Assembly (NCBI RefSeq): GCF_001905595.1
Contig: NZ_LIXI01000003.1
Span: forward strand, 1 to 64,000
DNA length: 64,000 nt
Direction of reading: 5' to 3'
Source of the DNA: Streptomyces sp. CB00316
GTDB lineage: Bacteria > Actinomycetota > Actinomycetes > Streptomycetales > Streptomycetaceae
Part shown: positions 15,518 to 22,711 of the stretch, one piece after another
Layout of the letters: every line of letters starts with the position of its first letter
Position numbering within the stretch: the first letter of the stretch is position 1
Notes under the pieces: model-generated
What the model was told of the DNA's origin: nothing
Databases searched by the model: none
Seen by the model: only the letters and a program-made list of their open reading frames with translations
Made by a program: the position numbers and the translations under genes

Positions 15518-16321
15518 ATGGACATGAAGGTGCTGGGGATCTTGTCCGTGGAAGAGGGAGGCATACCGATCACACCGATGGAGGCGCAGGTCCGGCAGGT
15601 CCTCGCGCTGCTGGCGGCCCAGGCCGACCACACGGTCCCGACGGTCGTCCTCGTCGAGGAGCTCTGGCCCGTCGACCCGCCCCAGCACGCCACCGACATC
15701 GTGGAACGCCACATCCGCCAGCTGCGGGACCTCATCTCCGCCGCCCTCTCCCGCGCCGCGCTGGAGGTGCCCCACGGCTCCACCCACCGGGAGCCACGCA
15801 GCGCCGACACCGTGCTGGCCGGCCGGTCGGGCGGCTACCGCCTCGACAGCGGCGGCGGCACGAGCGACGCCTGGATGTTCGCCCGGGCAGCGGGAGCGGG
15901 CTACCGGGCCATGGAGACCGAGGACTTCGAGACCGCGGCCGGCCGGCTGCGCGACGCGCTGGGCCTGTGGACCGCCGGGCCGTACGCCGGTGTCCTGCAC
16001 GGACCGCACCTGCGCGGCCACGCCGAGCAGCTCGAACAGTCCTGGCGGCGCGCCCTCGACCAGTGGATCGCCACCGAGATGCAACTCGGCCGGCACCACA
16101 CCCTGCACGCCGACCTGTCGCTGCTCCTGTCCCGGTTCCGCGCCCGTCAGCCGCTGTACGAAGGGCTCATGGCGGAACTGCGCCGTACGGGCGATCCCTT
16201 CCGCGTGCTCCAGGCCTACAAGCGGCTGCGGCGGGGCACACCGCAGCCGCGTGTGCCCCGCCCTGCGGCGGCACCCGTCCGCATGCCGCAGCCGTTCGGG
16301 CTGAGTGCCAGCCCCGTCTGA
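15518..16321 (+). CDS. SARP-family transcriptional activator
   Basis: 267 residues from ATG 15518 with AGGGGG upstream. It has the winged-helix OmpR-type DNA-binding domain of SARPs at the N-terminus (MKVLGILSVEEGG, then VLVEELWPVDPPQHATDIVE and HIRQLRDLI). The bacterial transcriptional activation domain follows (residues ~110-235, LGLWTAGPYAGVLHGPHLRG). Length fits a small ActII-ORF4-type SARP without the ATPase or TPR modules. Such proteins bind direct heptamer repeats upstream of biosynthetic promoters and recruit RNA polymerase. Here it should activate the aromatic genes at 20-36 kb. A perfect hairpin follows at 16345-16376. Confidence 0.9.
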   Translation: MDMKVLGILSVEEGGIPITPMEAQVRQVLALLAAQADHTVPTVVLVEELWPVDPPQHATDIVERHIRQLRDLISAALSRAALEVPHGSTHREPRSADTVLAGRSGGYRLDSGGGTSDAWMFARAAGAGYRAMETEDFETAAGRLRDALGLWTAGPYAGVLHGPHLRGHAEQLEQSWRRALDQWIATEMQLGRHHTLHADLSLLLSRFRARQPLYEGLMAELRRTGDPFRVLQAYKRLRRGTPQPRVPRPAAAPVRMPQPFGLSASPV

Positions 16322-16344
16322 CGACTCCGGCCCGGCACATGTCC

Positions 16345-16376
16345 GGACGTCCGGACGCCGAGGCGTCCGGACGTCC
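16345..16376 (+). terminator. 15-bp perfect hairpin after the SARP gene
   Basis: GGACGTCCGGACGCC (16345-16359) and its exact complement (16362-16376) with a 2-base centre, 24 bases beyond the SARP stop. The arms are internally repetitive (GGACGTCC units). Confidence 0.65.
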
Positions 16377-16573
16377 TGTCTCGGGGGCATGCCCCCTCCC
16401 CGACCACACACCCACCGTGGCCGGGTACGGTCTCCAGCCACCGTTCGACATCCCGCCGTGGTGGCCCGGCCACCACCTGACGCCATCACCGCCGGTAACC
16501 GATTGACTGGCAGTTCATCGGCAAACTAGTTTCGGCCAGGCAAGGGGACTGGGGCCACCGGGGGGATCGGCAC

Positions 16574-18544
16574 GTGACGACGAATGCGCGGACCGGTGGA
16601 GCGGATCTGCTCACCGTCCTGGAACTGCTCGCCGAAGAGGCTCCGCCCAGCCGGTTCGAGGAGCTACTGCAGAGCGCGCGCCGGGCCGGTGAAGCGCCGG
16701 ACGACATCGCCCGCCTCGAACGCGCCGTCTCGCTGGCCCGCGGTGTCCACGCGTTACAGGGAAGACGCCGCCAGCGCGAGGACGGCCTCGCCGACCTGGT
16801 CGACACCGCCCGCGACCTGACCTTCCCCTACGAACTCGACGCGCTGCTGCGGGTCATCACCCGGAGGGTCAAGCGGCTCCTCAACTTCGACATGACCTGC
16901 GTCGCGCTGACGGACGCGGACGGCACGCTGTACGCCCGTACGTCGGAAGGGTCGACCACCGCCCTCGCGAACGAGTTCCGCATCGGCCCCGGTCGCGGTC
17001 TCGGCCACCGGGCCCTGACCACCGGCGCCCCCGTCTGGACGGCCGACTATCCAGGCGGCGACGGCATCGAGGCCCGCGAGGAGACCGATGTCGTGCGCGC
17101 CGAGGGGCTGCACGCCCTCATGGCCGTACCGCTGCTGAACGGGAACAGCCCCGTCGGCGTGCTGTACGGCGCCACCCGCGCGATACGCCACTTCAGCCCC
17201 GACGAGATCGGGCTGGTCTGCTCACTGGCCATGCTCGCCGCCGTGGCCATCGAGCGGGCCGAACGGCTCGAACAGGCCCGGGGCGAGGTCGACGAGCTCG
17301 AACTGGACGGTCTGCGTACCCGCACCAGCCTGGTCAGACTCCAGCAGCTCAACGAGGCCCACAGCCGGACCATGAGCCTGCTGCTCGCCGGAGCCGACCT
17401 CACCACCGTGGCCAAGGCGGCGGGGGACGCGCTGGACGGCACCCTCCAGCTACGCGATCCCGCCGGCCGCCTCCTGGCCGGCGGCGGGGAGATACCGGAC
17501 CTCGACGAGGAAGCCGTGGCCAGGACCGCTCTGGACGCCCACACACGGCGCACCGCGGTGGCCGCCTCCGGCAACATCTGGGTCGCCCCGGTCATCGCCG
17601 GCGCGGAGGACCTGGGCTTCCTGATCCTGCGCCCCGCCACGGCACTGGTCGGCGAGGACGAACGCCTGCTGCACCTCACGGCCCAGGCCTTCGCGATCCA
17701 GCTCCTGCTCCAGCACAGCACGGCACTGGCCGAGGGGCCCGTACGCGACGAACTCTTCGACGACCTGCTCGCCACGTCCAGCCGCTCCGCGCACCGCCTG
17801 CGGCACCTCGCGAAGCGCGCTCACCGGATCGGCCTCGACCTGGACGCGCCCCATGTCCTGGTGGTCGGACGCCCGGAGGGCGGAGAGCACGGCCGTGCCC
17901 TGGTCTGGGCCTCCTCCTACGCCCACCGGATGTCCGGTCTCAAGACGGCGCACGACGGCTGCATCCTGCTGCTCCTGCCCGGCGACGACGCCTCCGCCGT
18001 GGCCCGGGCGGTCGCCGACGAGCTCTCCCCGCTGCTCGGCCACCCCGTCTCGGTCGGTGCCGCGGGCCCCGGCCGAGGTCCGGCGGAGATCCGCCGGATG
18101 CACCAGGAGGCCGTGCGCTGCCTGGACGTGCTGACCGCTCTGAACGGCGCGGGCAGTGTGGCCTCCGCGCGGGACCTGGGCTTCCTCGGCCTGCTCCTGT
18201 CCGACGACCACGACGTGGACAGCTTCATCGAGTCGGCCATCGGCCCGGTCCTCGGCCACGACCAGGAACGTCAGACGGACCTCGTCGCCACCCTGGAGGC
18301 GTTCTTCGCGGCGGGCAGCAGCCCGACCAATGCCGCCGAGGCCCTGCATGTGCACCCCAACACCGTCTCGCGCCGGCTGGAGCGGATCTCCGAACTCCTC
18401 GGCCCCGAGTGGGCGCAGCCGGACCGTACCCTCGAGGTCCAGCTCGCCCTGCGGGTGCTGCGGGCCCGGGACGTACTCCAGCAGCAGCCGAACACCGCGG
18501 CGGGTCAGGCGGACGCCGGGCCGGCCGCGCGGTCCATCGGGTAG
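16574..18544 (+). CDS. GAF-domain, PucR/CdaR-type transcriptional regulator with a TTA codon
   Basis: 656 residues from GTG 16574. A short helical N-terminus is followed by a GAF-like sensor domain (residues ~85-235, LLNFDMTCVALTDADGTLYA and IGPGRGLGHRALTTGAPVWT) and a linker coiled coil. A PucR/CdaR-like middle comes next, then a C-terminal helix-turn-helix of the PucR class (NAAEALHVHPNTVSRRLERI). Leu61 is encoded by TTA at 16754-16756, so full translation should need the bldA tRNA, tying it to development. Location in the regulatory head suggests a pathway-level activator. Its 3' end overlaps the convergent IS701-like gene by 40 bases. Ligand unknown. Confidence 0.85.
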   Translation: MTTNARTGGADLLTVLELLAEEAPPSRFEELLQSARRAGEAPDDIARLERAVSLARGVHALQGRRRQREDGLADLVDTARDLTFPYELDALLRVITRRVKRLLNFDMTCVALTDADGTLYARTSEGSTTALANEFRIGPGRGLGHRALTTGAPVWTADYPGGDGIEAREETDVVRAEGLHALMAVPLLNGNSPVGVLYGATRAIRHFSPDEIGLVCSLAMLAAVAIERAERLEQARGEVDELELDGLRTRTSLVRLQQLNEAHSRTMSLLLAGADLTTVAKAAGDALDGTLQLRDPAGRLLAGGGEIPDLDEEAVARTALDAHTRRTAVAASGNIWVAPVIAGAEDLGFLILRPATALVGEDERLLHLTAQAFAIQLLLQHSTALAEGPVRDELFDDLLATSSRSAHRLRHLAKRAHRIGLDLDAPHVLVVGRPEGGEHGRALVWASSYAHRMSGLKTAHDGCILLLLPGDDASAVARAVADELSPLLGHPVSVGAAGPGRGPAEIRRMHQEAVRCLDVLTALNGAGSVASARDLGFLGLLLSDDHDVDSFIESAIGPVLGHDQERQTDLVATLEAFFAAGSSPTNAAEALHVHPNTVSRRLERISELLGPEWAQPDRTLEVQLALRVLRARDVLQQQPNTAAGQADAGPAARSIG

Positions 18545-19740
18545 TCTCCGGCCGTCAGCGCCACCGCCGCGTGGGCCGCGGAGGCGAGGGTGATGTGGCG
18601 GTGCCACCCCCGGAAGGACCTGCCGACGAAATCGCGCAGCCCCGCCGGAACGCCGATCCGGGCGAAATCCTGATCGACCCGGCGGGTCAGCTTGGTGGTG
18701 CGCAGCAGCTGCGCGGTGGGCAGGTGCGTCATGTCGGTGAGCCACAACTGGACGGGCGGCCGGGCCGGGTCCTGCCACTCCCCGAGCAGCAGCATGGGCC
18801 GTGGGCGGACACCGGGCCGTACGGGGAACGAGACCGGGACCGCCGTGGCGAGCGAGGTCCGCCCGGCCCACTGCCCGGCCGTGTCCAGCCACCGGACCGG
18901 TCGGCGCATCCCCGTGACCATCTCGACGATCCGCTGGGCGGGCAGGGGACCGGCCCCGTAGCCGGGCAGCGCCCGGTTGGCCACGCTCACCCGGGCGGAG
19001 GCGCTCACGCGGGCCAGGACGGGCGCCCCCACCGCGAAGAGCCGGCCCATCGCCTCCTGCGGACTGCCGCGCCGCAGGTCGAGCAGGACGGGCCGGCGCG
19101 GCCCGCCCCCGTACTGCGCGCTGTCCAGCGCGACGGCGACGGCGCACTCCTCCGCGCTTTCGGCCGGGGCGGCCTCCGGCACTTCCGCGCGGTCACGACG
19201 CGCGGGATCGCTGGTCCACTGGTGGGGCAGCAGCAGACGCCAGTTGACCGGGGCACTGACCTCCTCGGAGGCGAACCACACGCCGAACGCCTGCTGCCCA
19301 CGGAACATATGACCCAGCTGCGGGGCGAACAGCCGGTCCACCCCCACCGAGTGCTCGCCCGCCTTCGGTATGTCCATCGAGCGCACCACCAGGGCCTGGG
19401 GAGAGGCGGTCCGCTCCAGGTAGGCGGCGAGCGCCCGCCGCATCGGCCGCCAGTCCCAGGTGGAACTGGAGATGAAGTGGTGCAGGCTCTGCTCCGCGGC
19501 CTGGCCGCCCACCTGCGCGGCGATGTTGCGAATCGACTTGCGGCCCTGCGCGGTGAGCAGCCCCCGCAGGTACTGCTCGGCTCTTCGCCGTTGGTCCTTG
19601 CGGTGAAAGGCCGAGAACAGCGCCTCACACAGTTCCCGTACGACATCGTCGGACAGCGCGGCACCGGACGGCAGGTGGGCCCGCTCACCGAACGGGACCG
19701 TGACAAAGGTGTCTCGTTCCTTGATGACAGACGTGTTCAC
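18505..19740 (-). CDS. IS701-type transposase homologue, apparently catalytically dead
   Basis: 411 residues from GTG 19740, with GGAG 4 bases before it. The overall pattern is that of IS701-family DDE transposases: a helical N-terminus (ALFSAFHRKDQRRRAEQYLR, GLLTAQGRKSIRNIA) and the region that in active enzymes reads DDTGFPKKGKHSVGV. Here that region is RSMDIPKAGEHSVGV, so both aspartates are replaced. Later parts (VALDSAQYGGG, and the C-terminal ITLASAAHAAVAL) remain intact over full length with no frameshift. I see no terminal inverted repeats around it. A retained, full-length, catalytically altered copy inside a regulatory locus suggests a co-opted DNA-binding role; that is inference. 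Confidence 0.7.
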   Translation of the reverse strand: MNTSVIKERDTFVTVPFGERAHLPSGAALSDDVVRELCEALFSAFHRKDQRRRAEQYLRGLLTAQGRKSIRNIAAQVGGQAAEQSLHHFISSSTWDWRPMRRALAAYLERTASPQALVVRSMDIPKAGEHSVGVDRLFAPQLGHMFRGQQAFGVWFASEEVSAPVNWRLLLPHQWTSDPARRDRAEVPEAAPAESAEECAVAVALDSAQYGGGPRRPVLLDLRRGSPQEAMGRLFAVGAPVLARVSASARVSVANRALPGYGAGPLPAQRIVEMVTGMRRPVRWLDTAGQWAGRTSLATAVPVSFPVRPGVRPRPMLLLGEWQDPARPPVQLWLTDMTHLPTAQLLRTTKLTRRVDQDFARIGVPAGLRDFVGRSFRGWHRHITLASAAHAAVALTAGDYPMDRAAGPASA

Positions 19741-19977
19741 AACGCTCCAACCATGGTCGGGCAGCCATCTGCGGCTACCCGCACACCATCGCCGTCCGGC
19801 CGGGCTCCGCAGGAGGTGCACAGGCCACCCGTCGGGACCTGCGGATGCGCCTGCGACCACCGCCCCGGCCGCGCCGCCGTGCCGGTCGCCCGGCCGTCCG
19901 GGCGGGCCGTCACAGAGGTGGCCGGAGCACCTGGCGGCCGGGCCCGGACGGTGACGTGCCCCCGGGCCCGGCCGGCC

Positions 19978-21174
19978 TCAGCGTGACCGGACGAAGTCCT
20001 GCTCCCCGTGCAGCCAGGACACCTTGTCCCGCAGCTCGTCCTGGGAGAGCGAGGAGAGCATGGTGTTGCGCGCGGCGGCGGCGTCGCCCGCCGGGTGGTA
20101 GAGCTGCGTGCCCATCTCCCGGGCGACCAGCTGGGCCCGGCCGGTCCGCTCGCGGCGTTCGGCGTTGAACTTCTCCAGGCGCTGCACGATGTCGTCACCG
20201 CCGGCATCGGCGAGCAGGTCTCCCAGCACCACGGCGTCCTCAAGAGCCTGGCACGCCCCCTGGGCCGCGTACTGGAGCATCGGGTGGGCGGCATCGCCCG
20301 TCAGCGCGACCCGGGCATCGGTCCAGTCGTCGACCGGATCGCGGTCGCACAGCACCCACTCGCGCCATCCCTCACCGAGCTCCAGAAGGCGTCGGGCCGT
20401 GCTGCCGAGGCCGGGGAACCGGCCCAGCACATGGTCGCGTTCGGCGGGGCGGCCCGCCACGGCCTCGCGGGCACCGTCGTCCCGGGTGACGGCGAGGTTG
20501 AGGTACTTGCCGTCACCGATGATGTAGTGCACGAAGTGCCACCGAGGACCGGCCCACAGGGTCACGGTGTTCCAGCGGAGCTCCTCGGGCACCCGCTCGA
20601 TCGGGATGACCGAACGGTAGATCGTGTGGCCCGAGACGCGCGGTTCGCCGTCGCCGAGCATCTGCGCCCGCACCGTGGAGCGGATGCCGTCGGCGCCGAT
20701 CAGCGCCGCACCCGTGAACGTCCGTCCGTCCGTGGTGTGCACGGTGACGGTCGAGGCGTCCTGCTCGTACCGGGCGACCGAGGCACCGGCGACCAGCTCG
20801 ACGTCGTCCAGCGCCTGGCAGCCGGCCAGCAGCGGCTGGTACAGGTCGCCCCGGTGCACCACCGCGTACGGGTTGCCGAACCGCTCGCGGTAGGCGCCGG
20901 TGAGCGACATGGCGGCGATCTTCCGATCCGTCGTGCCGTCCATGAACCGCAACTCGTCGATGAAGACCGCACGGTCGCGTACGCCCTCGGCCACGCCCAG
21001 CCGGCCCAGGGCGTGGAAGGCGTTCGGGCCGAGCTGGATGCCCGCGCCGATCTCGGCGAAGGTGTCACTGCGCTCCAGCACCGTCACCCGGTGTCCTCGC
21101 CCGGCCAGTGACAGCGCCGTGGCGAGCCCTCCGATGCCGCCGCCGGCGACCACTATCTGAGCCATGTCGCTCAT
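19978..21174 (-). CDS. FAD-dependent aromatic hydroxylase (3-hydroxybenzoate 6-hydroxylase/salicylate hydroxylase-like)
   Basis: 398 residues with AGAGGG before the ATG. It has the class A flavin monooxygenase motifs: VVAGGGIGGLATALSLAGRG near the N-terminus, GADGIRSTVR (DG motif) and LTGDAAHPMLQYAAQGACQA (GD motif). The PMLQYAAQGACQALEDA segment is typical of the salicylate, 3-hydroxybenzoate and 6-hydroxynicotinate hydroxylase group, which hydroxylate or oxidatively decarboxylate hydroxybenzoates using NAD(P)H and oxygen. 3-Hydroxyanthranilate, the predicted pathway intermediate, is a close analogue, so it is the likely substrate. It is the last gene of the minus-strand biosynthetic run. 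Confidence 0.85.
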   Translation of the reverse strand: MSDMAQIVVAGGGIGGLATALSLAGRGHRVTVLERSDTFAEIGAGIQLGPNAFHALGRLGVAEGVRDRAVFIDELRFMDGTTDRKIAAMSLTGAYRERFGNPYAVVHRGDLYQPLLAGCQALDDVELVAGASVARYEQDASTVTVHTTDGRTFTGAALIGADGIRSTVRAQMLGDGEPRVSGHTIYRSVIPIERVPEELRWNTVTLWAGPRWHFVHYIIGDGKYLNLAVTRDDGAREAVAGRPAERDHVLGRFPGLGSTARRLLELGEGWREWVLCDRDPVDDWTDARVALTGDAAHPMLQYAAQGACQALEDAVVLGDLLADAGGDDIVQRLEKFNAERRERTGRAQLVAREMGTQLYHPAGDAAAARNTMLSSLSQDELRDKVSWLHGEQDFVRSR

Positions 21175-21211
21175 CTGCCCTCTCTTTTCTCGTTCGGGTG
21201 GTGACGCCTGC

Positions 21212-21470
21212 TCATCCGGCGGCCGGGCCTGCGGTCGCTGCCGGGCCGTGCTGCGGGAAGAGCCGGTTCAGTTCCTGGTGGAAGCCGGGGCAGGTCTTGG
21301 CGACGCAGCCGGGGTCGTCGAGTGCCGCGGATGCTGATGGGGCCGTCGGCGAGCGGAGCGATCACCGCGAGGGTCATGAAGGTGTCCGAGATCTCGCCCA
21401 TGTCCACGCCGAAGCCGCCGGACAGGCTGCCGGTGACCGTGGTCGCGATGCGTCCTCGCCCCAGCTTTCC
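21212..21470 (-). pseudogene. aroA (EPSP synthase) fossil with internal deletion
   Basis: Two pieces of 5-enolpyruvylshikimate-3-phosphate synthase lie joined. The first, TTVTGSLSGGFGVDMGEISD followed by TFMTLAVIAPLADGP, matches the VDMGDISDT..TLA.IAPFADGP segment of the domain-1 return strands. After ISIRG the frame shifts directly into LDDPGCVAKTCPGFHQEL, the family's closing DPGCVAKTFP motif, and a stop at 21212. More than 100 residues between them are missing, as is the whole N-terminal half. It lies on the same strand as the cluster genes and very near the DAHP synthase and PhzE-like genes. This suggests the cluster once carried its own shikimate-pathway enzyme. Confidence 0.75.
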
Positions 21471-21592
21471 TCTCCGCGCCGGAGGTGGCCACGGCAGGCG
21501 GACGAGCTTGTCAGGTCGGCGGTGGCGCCACCGTACGATCTGCCCTGAGTGATCCTTGTGATCATTTGGACGATGCCAGTTGGAGGATTCGC

Positions 21593-22228
21593 GTGACCCC
21601 TGACTCGTCCGTCTCTCTCGCGAGTTGGCCCACAAGGTCCGCAAGCTCGAGTACACGATCGGCACAGCCCTGGCTGCCGGAGCCGATACCCTGGTCACGG
21701 TCGGGGCTCCCCAGTCCAACCATGCGAGGCGGACCGCTGGGGTACGAGCAGGCCGGCAGGGAACTGCTTTCCCAGGTTCCCTCACTGGACCTGGCCGTCG
21801 TGGCGCTGGGCTCGGGCGGCACCATGGCCGGGTTGGTCGCCGCGCTGGGCGCCGACCGTGTCCTGGGTGTGGATACCGGTGCGATGGATGAGCCCGCCGC
21901 GGCTGTGGCCGCCATGGTCGGCGAACTCACCGGCTCCGGGCTGCGGGACCGGCTTCGCATCCGTTCCGACCAGGTCGGTGCCGGCTACGGCCGGCTCACC
22001 GAATCCGCTGCGGAGGCTCCGCGGCTCGCGGCCCGCACGGAAGGTGTCGCGCTGGACCCTGTCTACACCGCAAGGACCATGGCCGGACTCATCGCGGCGG
22101 TCGAGGACGGCACCGTCACACCCGGTCGGACGACAGTCTGCTGGCACACGGGCGGCCTGCCCGGACTCTTCGGACGCACAGAGGCCGTCGACCGTTTCGG
22201 CAGTGCACTGGAGAGGTTCCCGGCATAG
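21593..22228 (+). pseudogene. D-cysteine desulfhydrase/ACC deaminase-family gene, deleted and frameshifted
   Basis: A GTG with GGAGG at good spacing begins a frame that soon loses sense. In another frame come [20 protein letters not shown] and [16 protein letters not shown], matching the PLP-lysine region (GNKxRKLE) and QSNHAR motif of this fold-type II family. After a jump of roughly 90 missing residues, the original frame resumes with [30 protein letters not shown] and a normal C-terminus. So there is one internal deletion and at least one frameshift. It lies on the opposite strand to the biosynthetic genes. Confidence 0.75.
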
Positions 22229-22366
22229 CCCAGCAAGCGGCGCGCTCACGACGGGTGACCGCATTCACCCGGGACGCACCGCCTGTCCGGCCCCGGCCCC
22301 GGCAGGAACCCGGTTCCGCCCCGACCGCGCCTGCTCGCGGCCGGGGCGGGACCCGGTGTCAGCGGT

Positions 22367-22711
22367 TCAGCCCGGAGCCGTGTCGTCGAGGGCCAGGCCG
22401 CGGCCGGCCAGGGCGGCGAGCGTGAACCCACCCTCCACGGTGGCCTCCACGTCGAAGGCGTGACGCTCGGTGGGCGGATAGCCGATGAGCTCGGCGGCCC
22501 GGGACGGCAGCGGCCGGGAGGCGGCCTCGGCCGACTCCCACAGCAGCACCGCCCCCCAGCGCCCGGTGTCCGCGTCCGAGATCCAGAACTTCAGTCGAAG
22601 GCCGGGGATCTTCGAGAACCTCTCCACCGCCTCGTCCCGAAGGAAGTCGCGCAGGGACTCGATGGTCTGCCGGGAGGCCGCCAGGTCCCACCACACGATC
22701 ACCGCACGCAT
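22367..22711 (-). CDS. YdhR/ABM-like small monooxygenase-fold protein
   Basis: 114 residues. It begins with a beta strand of the dimeric ferredoxin-like fold (MRAVIVWWDLAASRQTIESL) and carries FSKIPGLRLKFWISDADTGR and AVLLWESAEAA, a pattern seen in YdhR-like putative monooxygenases and related antibiotic-biosynthesis monooxygenase proteins. Cofactor-free members oxidise phenols or anthrones to quinones. Its start overlaps the end of the PhzE-like gene by 13 bases, so it should be translationally coupled. A phenol-to-quinone step or hydroxylase helper role is plausible here but unproven. Confidence 0.65.
   Translation of the reverse strand: MRAVIVWWDLAASRQTIESLRDFLRDEAVERFSKIPGLRLKFWISDADTGRWGAVLLWESAEAASRPLPSRAAELIGYPPTERHAFDVEATVEGGFTLAALAGRGLALDDTAPG

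Noticed and set aside
18505..19740. Active insertion sequence
   Set aside because: Catalytic aspartates seem replaced and no terminal inverted or target repeats were seen, so it is listed as a protein-coding gene, not a mobile element.
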